Positions 16,298 through 24,938 of a stretch of 64,000 nucleotides of DNA are shown one piece after another. The position numbers and the translations under genes were made by a program. The number at the start of each line of letters is the position of its first letter. Positions within the stretch are counted from its first letter, which is position 1. The stretch comes from Streptomyces sp. YS415. Its GTDB lineage: Bacteria > Actinomycetota > Actinomycetes > Streptomycetales > Streptomycetaceae. The notes under the pieces are model-generated. The model worked only from the letters and a program-made list of their open reading frames with translations. It was not told where the DNA came from and made no database searches. Where the stretch lies: assembly GCF_023544665.1 (NCBI RefSeq), contig NZ_JAMJFL010000017.1, forward strand, positions 62,001-126,000, written 5' to 3'.

Positions 16298-17323
16298 TCA
16301 CCACTCCGGCCCGGATCCGCTCGGCGTACCCGGTGTTCGATCCGCACCGTCCCAGGTGCGCGGCACTCGCTCCAGGGCGCGGGAAAGCCGGTCCCGGGCG
16401 GTCCTGATCGCGTCGGTGAGCTCGAGGGGCTCCAGCACCTCGAACTCGAAGCCCAGCAGCATCACATGGATCACCATCACGTCCAGGCTCGCCGCTCCGG
16501 TGCGCAGCAGACAGCTGCGCGGGCCCTCGGGTTCCAGCACGCCGGCGGAGGGCGATATGTGCTGGGCGGCCTCCCGCAGCGGCACCAGCAGGCGGACGAG
16601 GGCGTGGGTGGCGTACGCGCGCGTGGAGACGCCCTGGGAGACATAGGCGGCGAGATCGTCGGCGGGCGGGCGGCGCGGGGTGAAGCGGGGGCCGTGCGGG
16701 GGCTTGGGCGTGATGCGGTCGGCGCGGAAGATGCGCCAGTCGTCCCGGTCGAGGTCCCAGGCGACCAGGTACCAGCGGCGTTCGGTGCAGACCAGGCGGT
16801 GCGGTTCGGCGTTGCGGCGGGTGAGCGAGCCGTCGTGGCCCCGGTACTCGAAGCGCAGCCGCTCGGCGTCCCGGCACAGGTGGGCCAGTTCCGTGAGCAG
16901 GCCGGGATCGACGGCGGAGGGCTGGCCGCGCAGCATCGGCACGGTGAAGGCGTTGAGCGCGCTGATCCGGTGACGCAGCCGGTTCGGCAGGACCTGCTCC
17001 AGCTTGGTGAGGGCACGTACGGAGGTCTCCCCGATGCCCTCGATGCCCTGTCCCGCCGCGGTGCGCAGTCCCACGGCGACGGCGACCGCCTCGTCGTCGT
17101 CCAGGAGCAGCGGCGGCAACTCGGCGCCCGCGCCCAGCTGGTACCCGCCGCCGGTGCCCGGGCTGGCGTTGACCGGGTAGCCCAGCTCGCGCAGGCGCTC
17201 CACGTCCCGCCGGACCGTGCGGGGAGTCACCCCGAGCCGGTCGGCGAGTTGCGCGCCGGACCAGTCCCGGTGGGCCTGGAGGAGTGAGAGCAGGCGCAGC
17301 AGTCGCGCCGAGGTGTCCAACAT
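16298..17323 (-). CDS. HTH/WYL-domain transcriptional regulator, 341 aa
   Basis: YafY-type regulator. Residues 1-60 form a winged helix (SGAQLADRLGVTPRTVRRDVERL). The WYL domain (about 150-230) contains RWYLVAWDLDRDDWRIFRADRI. A C-terminal WCX-like extension follows to the end. Such proteins bind DNA as dimers and are thought to sense nucleic acids or small ligands; PafBC and DriD are characterised relatives. The target is unknown. It lies near the ABC importer genes in the same orientation as the solute-binding lipoprotein gene, with 104 bp between them. Confidence 0.88.
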   Translation of the reverse strand: MLDTSARLLRLLSLLQAHRDWSGAQLADRLGVTPRTVRRDVERLRELGYPVNASPGTGGGYQLGAGAELPPLLLDDDEAVAVAVGLRTAAGQGIEGIGETSVRALTKLEQVLPNRLRHRISALNAFTVPMLRGQPSAVDPGLLTELAHLCRDAERLRFEYRGHDGSLTRRNAEPHRLVCTERRWYLVAWDLDRDDWRIFRADRITPKPPHGPRFTPRRPPADDLAAYVSQGVSTRAYATHALVRLLVPLREAAQHISPSAGVLEPEGPRSCLLRTGAASLDVMVIHVMLLGFEFEVLEPLELTDAIRTARDRLSRALERVPRTWDGADRTPGTPSGSGPEW

Positions 17324-17427
17324 GGCGCCGAGTCTGCCAGCGCAACCGGACAGTAACGGTCCGCAATGCTCAACTCACGGATATAAATAGGCGACGCGTT
17401 GTCACACCGGTCCGCGGCGGCCCTCGC

Positions 17428-18720
17428 TCAGGGCGAGTAGGACAACTGCGGAACCTCGAAGCAGGTGCTGTCCATGTCCCCCTGGGAGACCCAGCCCCGG
17501 TCGTCCGTCCAGCGCGCGACCGACAGACACGTCCGGCGGGTCGCGGGCGGCTCGGCCAGCCGCTCGAAGCGCACGGGGAGCAGCAGGCCGTCGGCGGTCC
17601 AGCCCTGGCTGCGGCTCATCCAGCCGTCGACGCACGCGCGCGTGACGCCCGTGCCCGCGCAGGAGCGGGCCGCCTCCGTGAACCACTGCGCCGCCGCCCA
17701 CCCCTCCAACTGCCACTGCGCATGCGTCTTCAGCCCCTCGGTGGCGTCCCGGAACTCCCGTACGGCCGGGTGGCCGGTGTCGTCGAAGTTGCGGCTGGAC
17801 CCGGTCGCCCACAGGGCGTTGCGGCAGCGCGGGGCGTCCCGGTAGTCGTCCGCCACGGTGGACGTCCAGCTCTGTACGTTCGTCACCTTGGCGGTGAGCT
17901 CGACGCCGGCGTCGTCCAGGGCCGCGCACAACCGGGCGTTGCCGTGGCTGTCGATGGCGTCGAAGACGAGGTCGGCGCCCTGTTCCTTCAAGTCGGCCGC
18001 GACGGCGCGGAAGTTGGGCAGTGCGAAGTCGACCTGCTCGGTGACCACCTCGTAGCCCTCGGCCTTCAGGCCCCGTTCGACGAGCCGGGCGTAGGAGGCG
18101 GACGCGGCCTGGTTGTAGGAGACGACGGCGGCGGTACGGGCCCCGTGCTCGCGCTTGAAGTAGCGGTAGACCTCGGTGCCGCCGTACAGCTTGCCGTCCC
18201 AGCCGGCCGTGCCGTCGCGGGGCGCCAGGCTGCCGTAGATGCCGTACAGGTGCGGCCAGGTGTCGTAGGCGGCGCCGATGGGCTGGCCGCCGATGTCGGG
18301 CACGCGCGCGCGGGAGACGCGGGAGGCGCCCGCGTAGTCGAGGGCCGTGGTGGCGACCAGGGCGACCACCCGGTCCTCGTCGATCAGCCGGTGCACGCAC
18401 TCGTTGTTGCCGACGCCGCTGCCCCCGTCGTCGCACAGCCGCACCTCGACCGGGCGGCCGTCGATGCCCCCGCGCGCGTTGAGCCGCTCGAAGTACGCCT
18501 TCGCCCCGTCGCGCGGGCCGGTGAAGGCGTCGCCGCCGACCGGGCTGGTGGCGCTGGTGATCACGCCCACCCGGATCGGGGCGGTGTCCGGAGCGGGAGT
18601 CGTACGCCCGCGGTCCTCGAAGTCGCTCTCCGGAAGCCGGCTGCCGCAGGCCGCGCTCAGGACGAGCAGCAGCACCGCGACGGCGGCCTCAGCAGCCCGG
18701 GACCGGCGAGGCCGAGCCAT
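17428..18720 (-). CDS. branched-chain amino acid-type ABC transporter substrate-binding lipoprotein, 430 aa
   Basis: Type I periplasmic-binding-fold lipoprotein of the HAAT (LivJ/LivK-like) group. Signal peptide with lipobox LSAAC (Cys about residue 25). The domain opens IRVGVITSATSPVGGDAF, and GGIDGRPVEVRLCDD is the usual first-lobe pattern. Several cysteines (DD..C, RLCAAL, RSCAG, RAC) suggest two disulfides. It is the likely binding protein of the fused importer encoded divergently at 19848-23161. Its start overlaps the end of the upstream lipoprotein gene by 32 bases. Confidence 0.9.
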   Translation of the reverse strand: MARPRRSRAAEAAVAVLLLVLSAACGSRLPESDFEDRGRTTPAPDTAPIRVGVITSATSPVGGDAFTGPRDGAKAYFERLNARGGIDGRPVEVRLCDDGGSGVGNNECVHRLIDEDRVVALVATTALDYAGASRVSRARVPDIGGQPIGAAYDTWPHLYGIYGSLAPRDGTAGWDGKLYGGTEVYRYFKREHGARTAAVVSYNQAASASYARLVERGLKAEGYEVVTEQVDFALPNFRAVAADLKEQGADLVFDAIDSHGNARLCAALDDAGVELTAKVTNVQSWTSTVADDYRDAPRCRNALWATGSSRNFDDTGHPAVREFRDATEGLKTHAQWQLEGWAAAQWFTEAARSCAGTGVTRACVDGWMSRSQGWTADGLLLPVRFERLAEPPATRRTCLSVARWTDDRGWVSQGDMDSTCFEVPQLSYSP

Positions 18721-19240
18721 TGCCGCTCAGTTGCACCAGCGCGCATAGCGTCTTGGCGGACACCTTCCAGGTGCCGTCCTGCTCCACGGCCGTCCCCGCG
18801 GCGTCCGGCAGGGCGGTCGCGCCGTTCAGGGTGAGCGTGTACGTCACGTCCGCCTCGGTCGGTGAGGTGAAGGCGACCTCGGTGACCCGCGCCCCGACCT
18901 GTCCGCCGCGCTCGTCGCCGCTGAACGCCCGGAGCACCGGGGCCATCCGGTCGCCGTTCTCCAGGACGGTCTCCTTGTCCTCCAGGGACGTCTCGGGGTC
19001 GAAGAACTTCTGCCAGTTCCGCATGATCTCCTGCTCGGCCGCCCCGGCGTCGGCGGGCGCGGTCGCCGCGGGGGCGCTCGTCGTCCGCTCGGCCGAAGGG
19101 GTGGGCGGGGTGGCGTCTCCGCCGCCGCCCTCGTCGTCGCTGCAGGCCGCGAGGGCCGGGGCGAGGAAGAGAAGCAGGGCGGCCGCCAGTGCCGTACCGC
19201 GTCCCGCGTTCCGCCGACTGAGGTCGCTCCCGAGAACCAT
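18689..19240 (-). CDS. small secreted lipoprotein, 183 aa
   Basis: ATG at 19240 begins a signal sequence (basic SRRNAGRG, hydrophobic core) with lipobox LAPALAAC. A Ser/Thr/Pro/Ala linker of about 30 residues precedes a domain (from residue about 65) with helix NWQKFFDPETSLEDKETVLENG and strands VTEVAFTSPTEADVTYTLTLNG, DGTWKVSAKTLC. This looks like an NTF2-like or 'low molecular weight antigen MTB12-like' lipoprotein fold. The GGTGGTGAG upstream is a weak RBS. The gene overlaps the substrate-binding protein gene by 32 bases, so the pair is co-translated. Confidence 0.8.
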   Translation of the reverse strand: MVLGSDLSRRNAGRGTALAAALLLFLAPALAACSDDEGGGGDATPPTPSAERTTSAPAATAPADAGAAEQEIMRNWQKFFDPETSLEDKETVLENGDRMAPVLRAFSGDERGGQVGARVTEVAFTSPTEADVTYTLTLNGATALPDAAGTAVEQDGTWKVSAKTLCALVQLSGNGSASPVPGC

Positions 19241-19371
19241 CTGGCTCACCACCGGGTGTCGGTCCGGGCCGTGCACGCCCGGTTCTTTCAGGGTCAGCTG
19301 ACAGAAGGCATAGTGCAAGCCATCGGCTGGCATGGACAGACACATGACGTGTGAAGCCTGAGGAGCCACAG

Positions 19372-19848
19372 ATGCGGACAGCCCGACTGCGGACCGTGCA
19401 TCCCGTCCTGTGGGCCGGCTGGGCCGCTCTGGCCGCGGGCGCGGTGCTGTGCGTCCTCGGCTGGTACGGCGTCTCGGGCGAGCGGTTCGCCGAACGGCAA
19501 CTGCCCTATCTGGCCTCCTGCACGGTCCCCGGCGCCGCGTTGATCGTCGCCGCGGCGGTGCTGCTCACCCAGGGCCGCAACGCGCTCGCCGCCGCGCGCG
19601 TGGAGGAGCTGTACGGCCTGCTCGTGACCGCCGACACGACCGAGGCGGAAGCACCGGGGCTCTCGCCGGCCGCGCCCCTCGCGGTCAGCGGGGACCGGCT
19701 GATGGTGCCGGGCGGCACGCTGTTCCACCGTGCGGACTGTCCGCTGGTGAGCGGGAAGGCGGAGGCGCTGCCGGTGGACGCGAAGCTGGTCAGGAGCGGC
19801 GAACTGGGCCCCTGCCCGATCTGTGAGCCGGCCGAAGCGGACGGCTGA
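19372..19848 (+). CDS. small membrane protein of the importer operon, 158 aa
   Basis: ATG at 19372 has GAGGAG seven bases upstream. Two transmembrane helices (about residues 12-32 and 48-66) are followed by a cytoplasmic domain with a CxxC-type pair (FHRADCPLVSG ... LGPCPICEP), resembling the short Cys motifs seen in metal or nucleic-acid binding tails. Its TGA overlaps the next ATG by one base, so it is translationally coupled to the fused permease/ATPase. Family unknown; an accessory function for the importer is only inferred from the operon. Confidence 0.8.
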   Translation: MRTARLRTVHPVLWAGWAALAAGAVLCVLGWYGVSGERFAERQLPYLASCTVPGAALIVAAAVLLTQGRNALAAARVEELYGLLVTADTTEAEAPGLSPAAPLAVSGDRLMVPGGTLFHRADCPLVSGKAEALPVDAKLVRSGELGPCPICEPAEADG

Positions 19849-22475
19849 TGTCGTCCCTGACGTACGACCTCACCCTGGCCGGCCTCTCGGTCGGCAGCGC
19901 CGCCGCCCTCACCGGGATCGGTCTGGTCGTGACCTACCGGGCGACCGGGGTGCTCAACTTCGCGCACGGGGCCATCGCCATGGTCTGCGCCTATGCGCTG
20001 CGGCAGCTCGTGGTGGAGTGGGGCTGGCCGCTGTGGGCGGGGGCGACGGTGACCCTGCTCGTGCTGGCGCCCGCGCTCGGGGTGGCGCTGGAACGGTTCG
20101 TCTTCCGTCCGCTGTCCGTCCTCGGCGGTGATCCGGCGCAGACACTGGTGGCGTCGATCGGGGTGTTCGTGCTGCTGGTGGGCGGGGCGGCGCTGCTGTG
20201 GGGGCAGGGGGCGCGGGACGACGCGCCCGGGCTGCTGGTGGCGGCGGACCCCTGGGGGCAACTGGCGGTAGTCCTGGTGCTGGCGGCGGCGGTCGGCGCG
20301 GTCATCCGGTGGACCCGGTTCGGGCGGGAGCTGCGAGCGGTCGTGGACGACCGCCGGCTCGCGGTGCTCGGCGGGATCGACGCGGACCGGGTGGCCGCCG
20401 CGGGCTGGGCGTTCGGCTCGTTCACGGCGGGCCTGACCGGCGTGCTGCTGGCTCCTTACGTCCGCCTGGACCCGTTCGGGCTGCCGCTGCTGGTGATGGA
20501 GGTGGTGGCGGTGGCGGTGGCCGCCCGGATGCGGAGCCTGCCGGTCGCGGTGGTGACGGCGCTCGGCATCGGCGTGGCCCAGAGCCAGTTGACACGCCTG
20601 CATCCGCGGGGCTGGGGCGAGCCGCTGCTGCAGGCGGTGGGCGCCAACCTGTTCGTGGTGGCCCTGCTGATCGCGGCGCTGGCCCTGCCCCGCGTCGGCA
20701 CCCGCGACGCCCTGCCCCGCACGGCCACCGCGCGCGTGCCGACGCCACCGGGCGCCTGGATCGTGGCGCTGGTGCTGTTCCTGCTTCCGCTCGGCTTCGC
20801 GGGCTCGGACCTGCACACCTCGGTGCAGGTACCGGCGCTGGGCGTGGTGCTGCTCTCCCTGGTGGTGGTGACCGGCCGCGGCGGCCAGATCTCCCTGGGC
20901 CAGGCTGCGTACGCGGGCCTGGGCGCCCTGTTCACGGCCCTGCTGGCGGCGGGCCGCTTCCCGGGCCTGCCCCGGCTGCCGGAACTGGCCGCGCTGGCGC
21001 TGGCGGTGCTCCTGGTGGCCCCGCTGGGGCTGCTGACCGGCTGGCCGGCGATCAGCCGCAGGGGCCTGGCGCTGGCGCTGGTGACGTTCGCGGTGGGGGT
21101 GGGGGTGAGTCGCTTCGTGTTCGCCCAGCCGTACGCGACCTCGGGCCTCTCGCTCGGCCGCCCGGCGGGCTTCGACGACGACCGCGCCTACTACGTGCTG
21201 GAGCTGGCCCTGCTGGGCGCGGCACTCCTGGCCACCCGCGCGCTGCGCACGGGCCGTACCGGGCGGGCCCTCGCGGCCATGCGCGACCACGAGTCGGGCG
21301 CGTCGGCCGCCGGAGTCCGCGTCCCGGCCCTGAAACTCCTGGCCTTCGTCTCCGGTGCGGCGCTGGCCGCCCTGGGCGGCGGCATGCTCGGCATGGGACT
21401 GCGGGCCTTCGACCCCGCCGCCTTCGACCCGGTGCGGGGCCTGCTCTGGTTCGCCGCGGTGGTGGTCCTGGGCGCCGACAGCACCCTGGGCGCGCTGGCC
21501 GCGGCGGCCCTGCTGGTGGGCCTGGACGCGGGCGCCCGGGGCGGGGTGGCGGCGGCCCTGATCGGCGTCCTGGCGGTCCTGGTGGGGCGCTTCCCGGGCG
21601 GCCCGTACGAGGCGCTGCGGAGCGCGGCGACACGGCTGCGGCCGGGCGGACGGGCGAGTCTGACGGAGCGGGGTGAGGCGGTGCGCCGCTCCCTGCGGGG
21701 GACCGCCCCCGGCCCTCCGCCGGAGGGTCCCGTGCCGCCCGCGGTCGCCGAGCCCTCCCCACGGGCGCCCGGATCCGACAGCGCCGTCCTCAGCGCCCAT
21801 GCCCTGCAGGCCGGTTACGGCGGCTTCCGCGCCCTCGACGGCGTGGATCTCCAGGTGACCCCCGCCCGGATCACCGCGATCGTCGGCCCGAACGGCGCCG
21901 GAAAGAGCACCCTGTTCCACTGCCTCGCGGGCACGCTCCGCCCCGCACAGGGCCAGGTCCGTTACGGCGACCGGGACATCACCGGGCTGCCCGCCCACAC
22001 CCGCACCCGCCTCGGCATCACCCGCACCTTCCAGCAGCTGGCCGTCTTCCCCTCCCTCACCGTGGCCGAGAACATCCGCGTCGGCGCGGAGCAGGGCCGC
22101 GTCGACGACCCGGCCGCCGTGGAACGGGCCCTGCGCCTGCTGGGCCTCGACTCCGTACGGGACGCCCCCGCCGCCGGCCTCCCCACCGGTACCCTGCGCC
22201 GGGTCGAGCTCGCCCGGGCCCTGGCCGGCAGTCCTCGCGTGCTGCTGCTGGACGAACCCGCGGCGGGCCTGGACACCGCGGAGGTCGCCGCGCTGGCCCG
22301 CGTCCTCAAGGCGCTCGCCGCCGACGGCACCGCTCTGCTCGTCGTGGAGCACGACCTGGACCTGGTGGCCGGCCTCGCGGACGTCGTGCACGTCATGACG
22401 GCCGGCCGCATCGTCGCCTCGGGCCCCCCGGCACACGTCCTCGACGCACTGGACGCCCGGGAGACCCCCGTATGA
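19848..22475 (+). CDS. fused LivH-LivM-LivG type ABC importer (permease-permease-ATPase), 875 aa
   Basis: Three components of a branched-chain amino acid-type importer in one polypeptide. Residues 1-290 are LivH-like (GVLNFAHGAIAM near residue 36). Residues about 295-600 are LivM-like (GRGGQISLGQAAYAGLGALF near 344). After a Pro-rich linker (about 610-645) comes a LivG-like ATPase: Walker A GPNGAGKST (about 679-687), signature region LPTGTLRRVELARAL, Walker B VLLLDEPAAGLD, switch VVEHD. Normal systems encode these separately. A second ATPase gene overlaps its end (ATGA). The binding protein is divergently encoded. The substrate is unknown; HAAT systems carry amino acids, amides or urea. Confidence 0.92.
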   Translation: MSSLTYDLTLAGLSVGSAAALTGIGLVVTYRATGVLNFAHGAIAMVCAYALRQLVVEWGWPLWAGATVTLLVLAPALGVALERFVFRPLSVLGGDPAQTLVASIGVFVLLVGGAALLWGQGARDDAPGLLVAADPWGQLAVVLVLAAAVGAVIRWTRFGRELRAVVDDRRLAVLGGIDADRVAAAGWAFGSFTAGLTGVLLAPYVRLDPFGLPLLVMEVVAVAVAARMRSLPVAVVTALGIGVAQSQLTRLHPRGWGEPLLQAVGANLFVVALLIAALALPRVGTRDALPRTATARVPTPPGAWIVALVLFLLPLGFAGSDLHTSVQVPALGVVLLSLVVVTGRGGQISLGQAAYAGLGALFTALLAAGRFPGLPRLPELAALALAVLLVAPLGLLTGWPAISRRGLALALVTFAVGVGVSRFVFAQPYATSGLSLGRPAGFDDDRAYYVLELALLGAALLATRALRTGRTGRALAAMRDHESGASAAGVRVPALKLLAFVSGAALAALGGGMLGMGLRAFDPAAFDPVRGLLWFAAVVVLGADSTLGALAAAALLVGLDAGARGGVAAALIGVLAVLVGRFPGGPYEALRSAATRLRPGGRASLTERGEAVRRSLRGTAPGPPPEGPVPPAVAEPSPRAPGSDSAVLSAHALQAGYGGFRALDGVDLQVTPARITAIVGPNGAGKSTLFHCLAGTLRPAQGQVRYGDRDITGLPAHTRTRLGITRTFQQLAVFPSLTVAENIRVGAEQGRVDDPAAVERALRLLGLDSVRDAPAAGLPTGTLRRVELARALAGSPRVLLLDEPAAGLDTAEVAALARVLKALAADGTALLVVEHDLDLVAGLADVVHVMTAGRIVASGPPAHVLDALDARETPV

Positions 22476-23161
22476 CCCTCTCCCTGCGCCACGCGCGCGT
22501 GCGCTACGGCCCGCTCGAAGCCCTGCACGGCGTCACCCTCGCCGCGCCCGCGCCGGGCCTCACCGTGCTCCTCGGCCGCAACGGATCAGGCCGTACGACC
22601 GCACTGCGCGCCCTGGCCGGAGCCGTCCCGCTGTCCGGGGGCGCGGTGGTGTGGGACGGCGCGGACGTGACCGGCGTACCGGCGTACGAGCGGGCCCGCC
22701 GGGGCCTGTGCCTGGTCCCGGACCGGCGGGCGGTCTTCGGCTCGCTCACCGTCCGCGAGAACCTCGAACTCACCGCACCCGCCTTCGATACGGCCCTGGC
22801 CGCCTACCCGGCCCTGGAGGCGCTGCTCCCCCGCCGCGCGGGCACCCTCTCCGGGGGCGAGCAGCGCATGCTGGCCCTCTCCCGGGCCCTGCTGGCCCGC
22901 CCGCGCGTGCTGCTCGTGGACGAACCGGCGCAGGGCATGTCGCCCGCGGTGGCGGCCCGGACGTACGAACTGCTCGCCGGGCTGGACGCGTGCGTGGTCC
23001 TCGCCGAGCAGCGGCTGCCGCCCGTGCCGCGCGACCGCCCGACGCTGGTGTACGAACTGCGTCGTGGGGCCGTGGTGTTCAGCGGTGAGGCGACGGAGCC
23101 GCGACAGGCGCCGGGGGCGGCCCTCAGAGCGCGGCGGAGCGGGTCGCACCCTCCGGAATGA
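22472..23161 (+). CDS. LivF-like ABC transporter ATPase with Arg in Walker A, 229 aa
   Basis: The second ATPase of the importer; start overlaps the previous stop (ATGA). Q-loop region LVPDRRAVFGSLTVRENLEL, signature LSGGEQRM, Walker B VLLVDEP. The Walker A reads GRNGSGRTT, so the universally conserved P-loop lysine is Arg41, and the switch region LAEQRLP lacks His. This suggests a degenerate ATP site, with the fused LivG domain supplying the competent one in a heterodimer. The 3' end overlaps the convergent transglycosylase gene by 38 bases. Confidence 0.88.
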   Translation: MTLSLRHARVRYGPLEALHGVTLAAPAPGLTVLLGRNGSGRTTALRALAGAVPLSGGAVVWDGADVTGVPAYERARRGLCLVPDRRAVFGSLTVRENLELTAPAFDTALAAYPALEALLPRRAGTLSGGEQRMLALSRALLARPRVLLVDEPAQGMSPAVAARTYELLAGLDACVVLAEQRLPPVPRDRPTLVYELRRGAVVFSGEATEPRQAPGAALRARRSGSHPPE

Positions 23162-23687
23162 CCAGCAGCATGTCCGGCCGCAGCCGGTCGGGAGAGGGGC
23201 CGACCGTCTTCTTGTTGGCCTTGTAGAGGGCCGGCCAGCCGCCCTTGATGCCGTACCTGCGGGCGACCGACGAGAGCGTGTCACCGGGTTTCACCGTGTG
23301 CATCCGGCCCTTGAGGCCGTACCGCTTCGAGCACACGGGCCAGGCCTTCCAGCCCTGGACGGCCAGCACCTTCTGCGCGACCGCGATCTGCTGCGCGCGC
23401 GTGGCGAGATCCGCGCGCGGGGCGTACTTCAGACCGCCGAACGCCTTCCACGTCGGCTGCCAGAACTGCAGGCCGCCGTAGAAGCCGTTGCCGGTGTTGA
23501 TGTGCCAGCGGCCGCTGCTCTCGCACTCGGCGATACAGCCCCAGGGCCACTGGTCCTTGGCGCAGGCGTAGGGCGCGGGGGCCGCCGGTCCGGTGGCCGT
23601 CGGGGGCGGTGCCGCGTGGGCGGCGCCGGGGGCGAGGACGGGGAGCAGGGCGGCCGCGAAGGCGAGCGCGATCGGCGTGCGGATCAT
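23124..23687 (-). CDS. Rpf-like secreted transglycosylase with LysM domain, 187 aa
   Basis: Secreted cell-wall hydrolase of the resuscitation-promoting-factor type. Signal peptide to about residue 26 (GAAHAA). The transglycosylase-like domain spans about 38-115 (WGCIAECESSGRWHINTGNGFYGGLQFWQPTW), with Glu in AECESSG as the likely catalytic residue. A LysM peptidoglycan-binding domain follows (HTVKPGDTLSSVARRYGI, about 130-180). It cleaves peptidoglycan during germination or outgrowth in related proteins. No RBS precedes the ATG, but TAGCGT sits six bases upstream, consistent with a leaderless mRNA. The end overlaps the livF-like gene by 38 bases. Confidence 0.92.
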   Translation of the reverse strand: MIRTPIALAFAAALLPVLAPGAAHAAPPPTATGPAAPAPYACAKDQWPWGCIAECESSGRWHINTGNGFYGGLQFWQPTWKAFGGLKYAPRADLATRAQQIAVAQKVLAVQGWKAWPVCSKRYGLKGRMHTVKPGDTLSSVARRYGIKGGWPALYKANKKTVGPSPDRLRPDMLLVIPEGATRSAAL

Positions 23688-24091
23688 CGGGCCACGCTAA
23701 GCAGCGCCGCGCGCGGTGGGGCCCCGCCGCGTCGGTGCGGGCCGGGGCCCCACCCGGTCGGCGGACCGGGGGGCGGTGCCGCGCCCAGGTAGCGGAGAAT
23801 TTCGGCCACCCACTTCATTCGCCGATTTCATGATTTATCGACCAGTCGCCTCACCGATGTGTGACTCACATCAAGCACCCAACTACCTGGAGGAATCGCA
23901 GAGTTGACGAAAAGTACCCAGTTCCGGCCCCGAAGTGACCGTACGCGTCGGATGGTTCGATTCCATTCGTCCTGATGCGTTACTCCCGCCACAGATCAGC
24001 CGTTGTCTTCTGCATGAGCCCGGGGCCCACCCGGTTCACGGGCCGGGAGCCACCCGGCCGCGCCACGCACCACATCCCGAGGGAGCCACCC
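23688..24091. other. 404-bp divergent intergenic region with inverted repeat
   Basis: Between the Rpf-like gene (minus) and the conserved gene at 24092 (plus). It contains perfect 11-bp arms GGTGGGGCCCC (23715-23725) and GGGGCCCCACC (23744-23754) separated by 18 nt, less than 30 bases from the Rpf start. I looked for the c-di-AMP (ydaO) riboswitch known upstream of some rpf genes and did not recognise its conserved core. A small open frame with a good RBS is listed separately at 23904. Confidence 0.6.
23904..23975 (+). CDS. possible leader peptide, 23 aa
   Basis: TTG start with GGAGGA nine bases upstream; the peptide begins (M)TKSTQFRPRSDRTRR and is very basic. Its TGA (23973-23975) overlaps an ATG (23975) in TGATG that is in frame with the gene at 24092, so it could couple translation of a longer form of that protein. 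No similarity is known to me. It may be chance. Confidence 0.25.
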   Translation: MTKSTQFRPRSDRTRRMVRFHSS

Positions 24092-24877
24092 GTGCCGCGC
24101 ATGCTCGACGTCAGCGACGAGGTACGCGCCGAGATCGGCGACGAAGAAGCCGACCGGCTGCTCGCCGGAGAGAACGCCCCCGGCAGTTACGACTGCACGT
24201 CCTGCCGCACCCCGGGCGACTCCGAACAGGAGCGCACCAGCACCGTCCTGTTCATCGGCGACGAGACCGCCGTACTCGCCTTCGCCCACGCCTCCTGCCT
24301 GCCCTCGCAGGTCGTCCAGGTCACCGAGGAGCAGCTCAAGGGGGCCGTGCGGTCCATCACCGGTGACCAGGTCGCCCCCCAGGAGCCGGAGAAGGTCGTA
24401 CCCGAGCAGGCGGTGCTCGGGGTGACCAGCGGACTCGTCCTGATCGCCGGGGAGTTGCACCCGGCGCTGGTGGTGGAGCCGACCGGGCCCATCGTCCGGC
24501 CCGGGTCCACCGCCCTCGGCGACGACTTCCTGCCGCTGCTCATCGAGCAGGGGTTCATGCCGGTCACGGCGATCGACGCGGTGCCGCCCGTGCTGCACGG
24601 CTGGTCGGTGCTGCTCGCCATGGGGCAGCTGCACGCGGTGCTCCAGCCGAGCAGCAACGGCGGCCAGCCGGTGGCCTGGTGGCAGGCGCACCAGCCGCTC
24701 CAGGTCACCGAGGGCTGGCGGGCCGCGGCCAACAAGCACCAGCAGGTGCTGATGTTCGCGGCCCCGGTGGGGTCCATCGGGCGCCAGCCGCGGGAGGACC
24801 TGCTGCGGGACGCGCTGGACAAGGCCGCGGCCAACGGCAAGTTGGTCGCCTCCGCGCTGCCTCTCGCGGGCACCTGA
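24092..24877 (+). CDS. conserved hypothetical protein, 261 aa
   Basis: GTG at 24092 (GGGAG upstream) gives MPRMLDVSDEVRAEIGDEE... The N-terminal part has a CxxC pair (DCTSCRTPGD) followed by strands TVLFIGDETAVLAFAHASCLPSQ; the rest is a mixed alpha/beta domain with no membrane segment. This looks like a widespread Streptomyces family of unknown function. An in-frame ATG at 23975 would extend it by 39 residues, but that extension is rich in Pro/Arg/Gly and unlike the body of the protein. Confidence 0.75.
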   Translation: MPRMLDVSDEVRAEIGDEEADRLLAGENAPGSYDCTSCRTPGDSEQERTSTVLFIGDETAVLAFAHASCLPSQVVQVTEEQLKGAVRSITGDQVAPQEPEKVVPEQAVLGVTSGLVLIAGELHPALVVEPTGPIVRPGSTALGDDFLPLLIEQGFMPVTAIDAVPPVLHGWSVLLAMGQLHAVLQPSSNGGQPVAWWQAHQPLQVTEGWRAAANKHQQVLMFAAPVGSIGRQPREDLLRDALDKAAANGKLVASALPLAGT

Positions 24878-24938
24878 GCGCCGCCGACGGCCCGCGCCCC
24901 GGCCGCATCCCTTGCTGTGCCCGGTCGTTTGGACATAC

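Noticed and set aside
19506..22436. Minus-strand open frame of 976 codons opposite the fused importer
   Set aside because: Low-complexity Gln/Arg/Gly translation and no start signal; the plus strand encodes a clear ABC importer.
23688..23830. Possible c-di-AMP riboswitch upstream of the Rpf gene
   Set aside because: Only an 11-bp inverted repeat was found; I could not trace the conserved core of the class. A covariance-model search could settle it.
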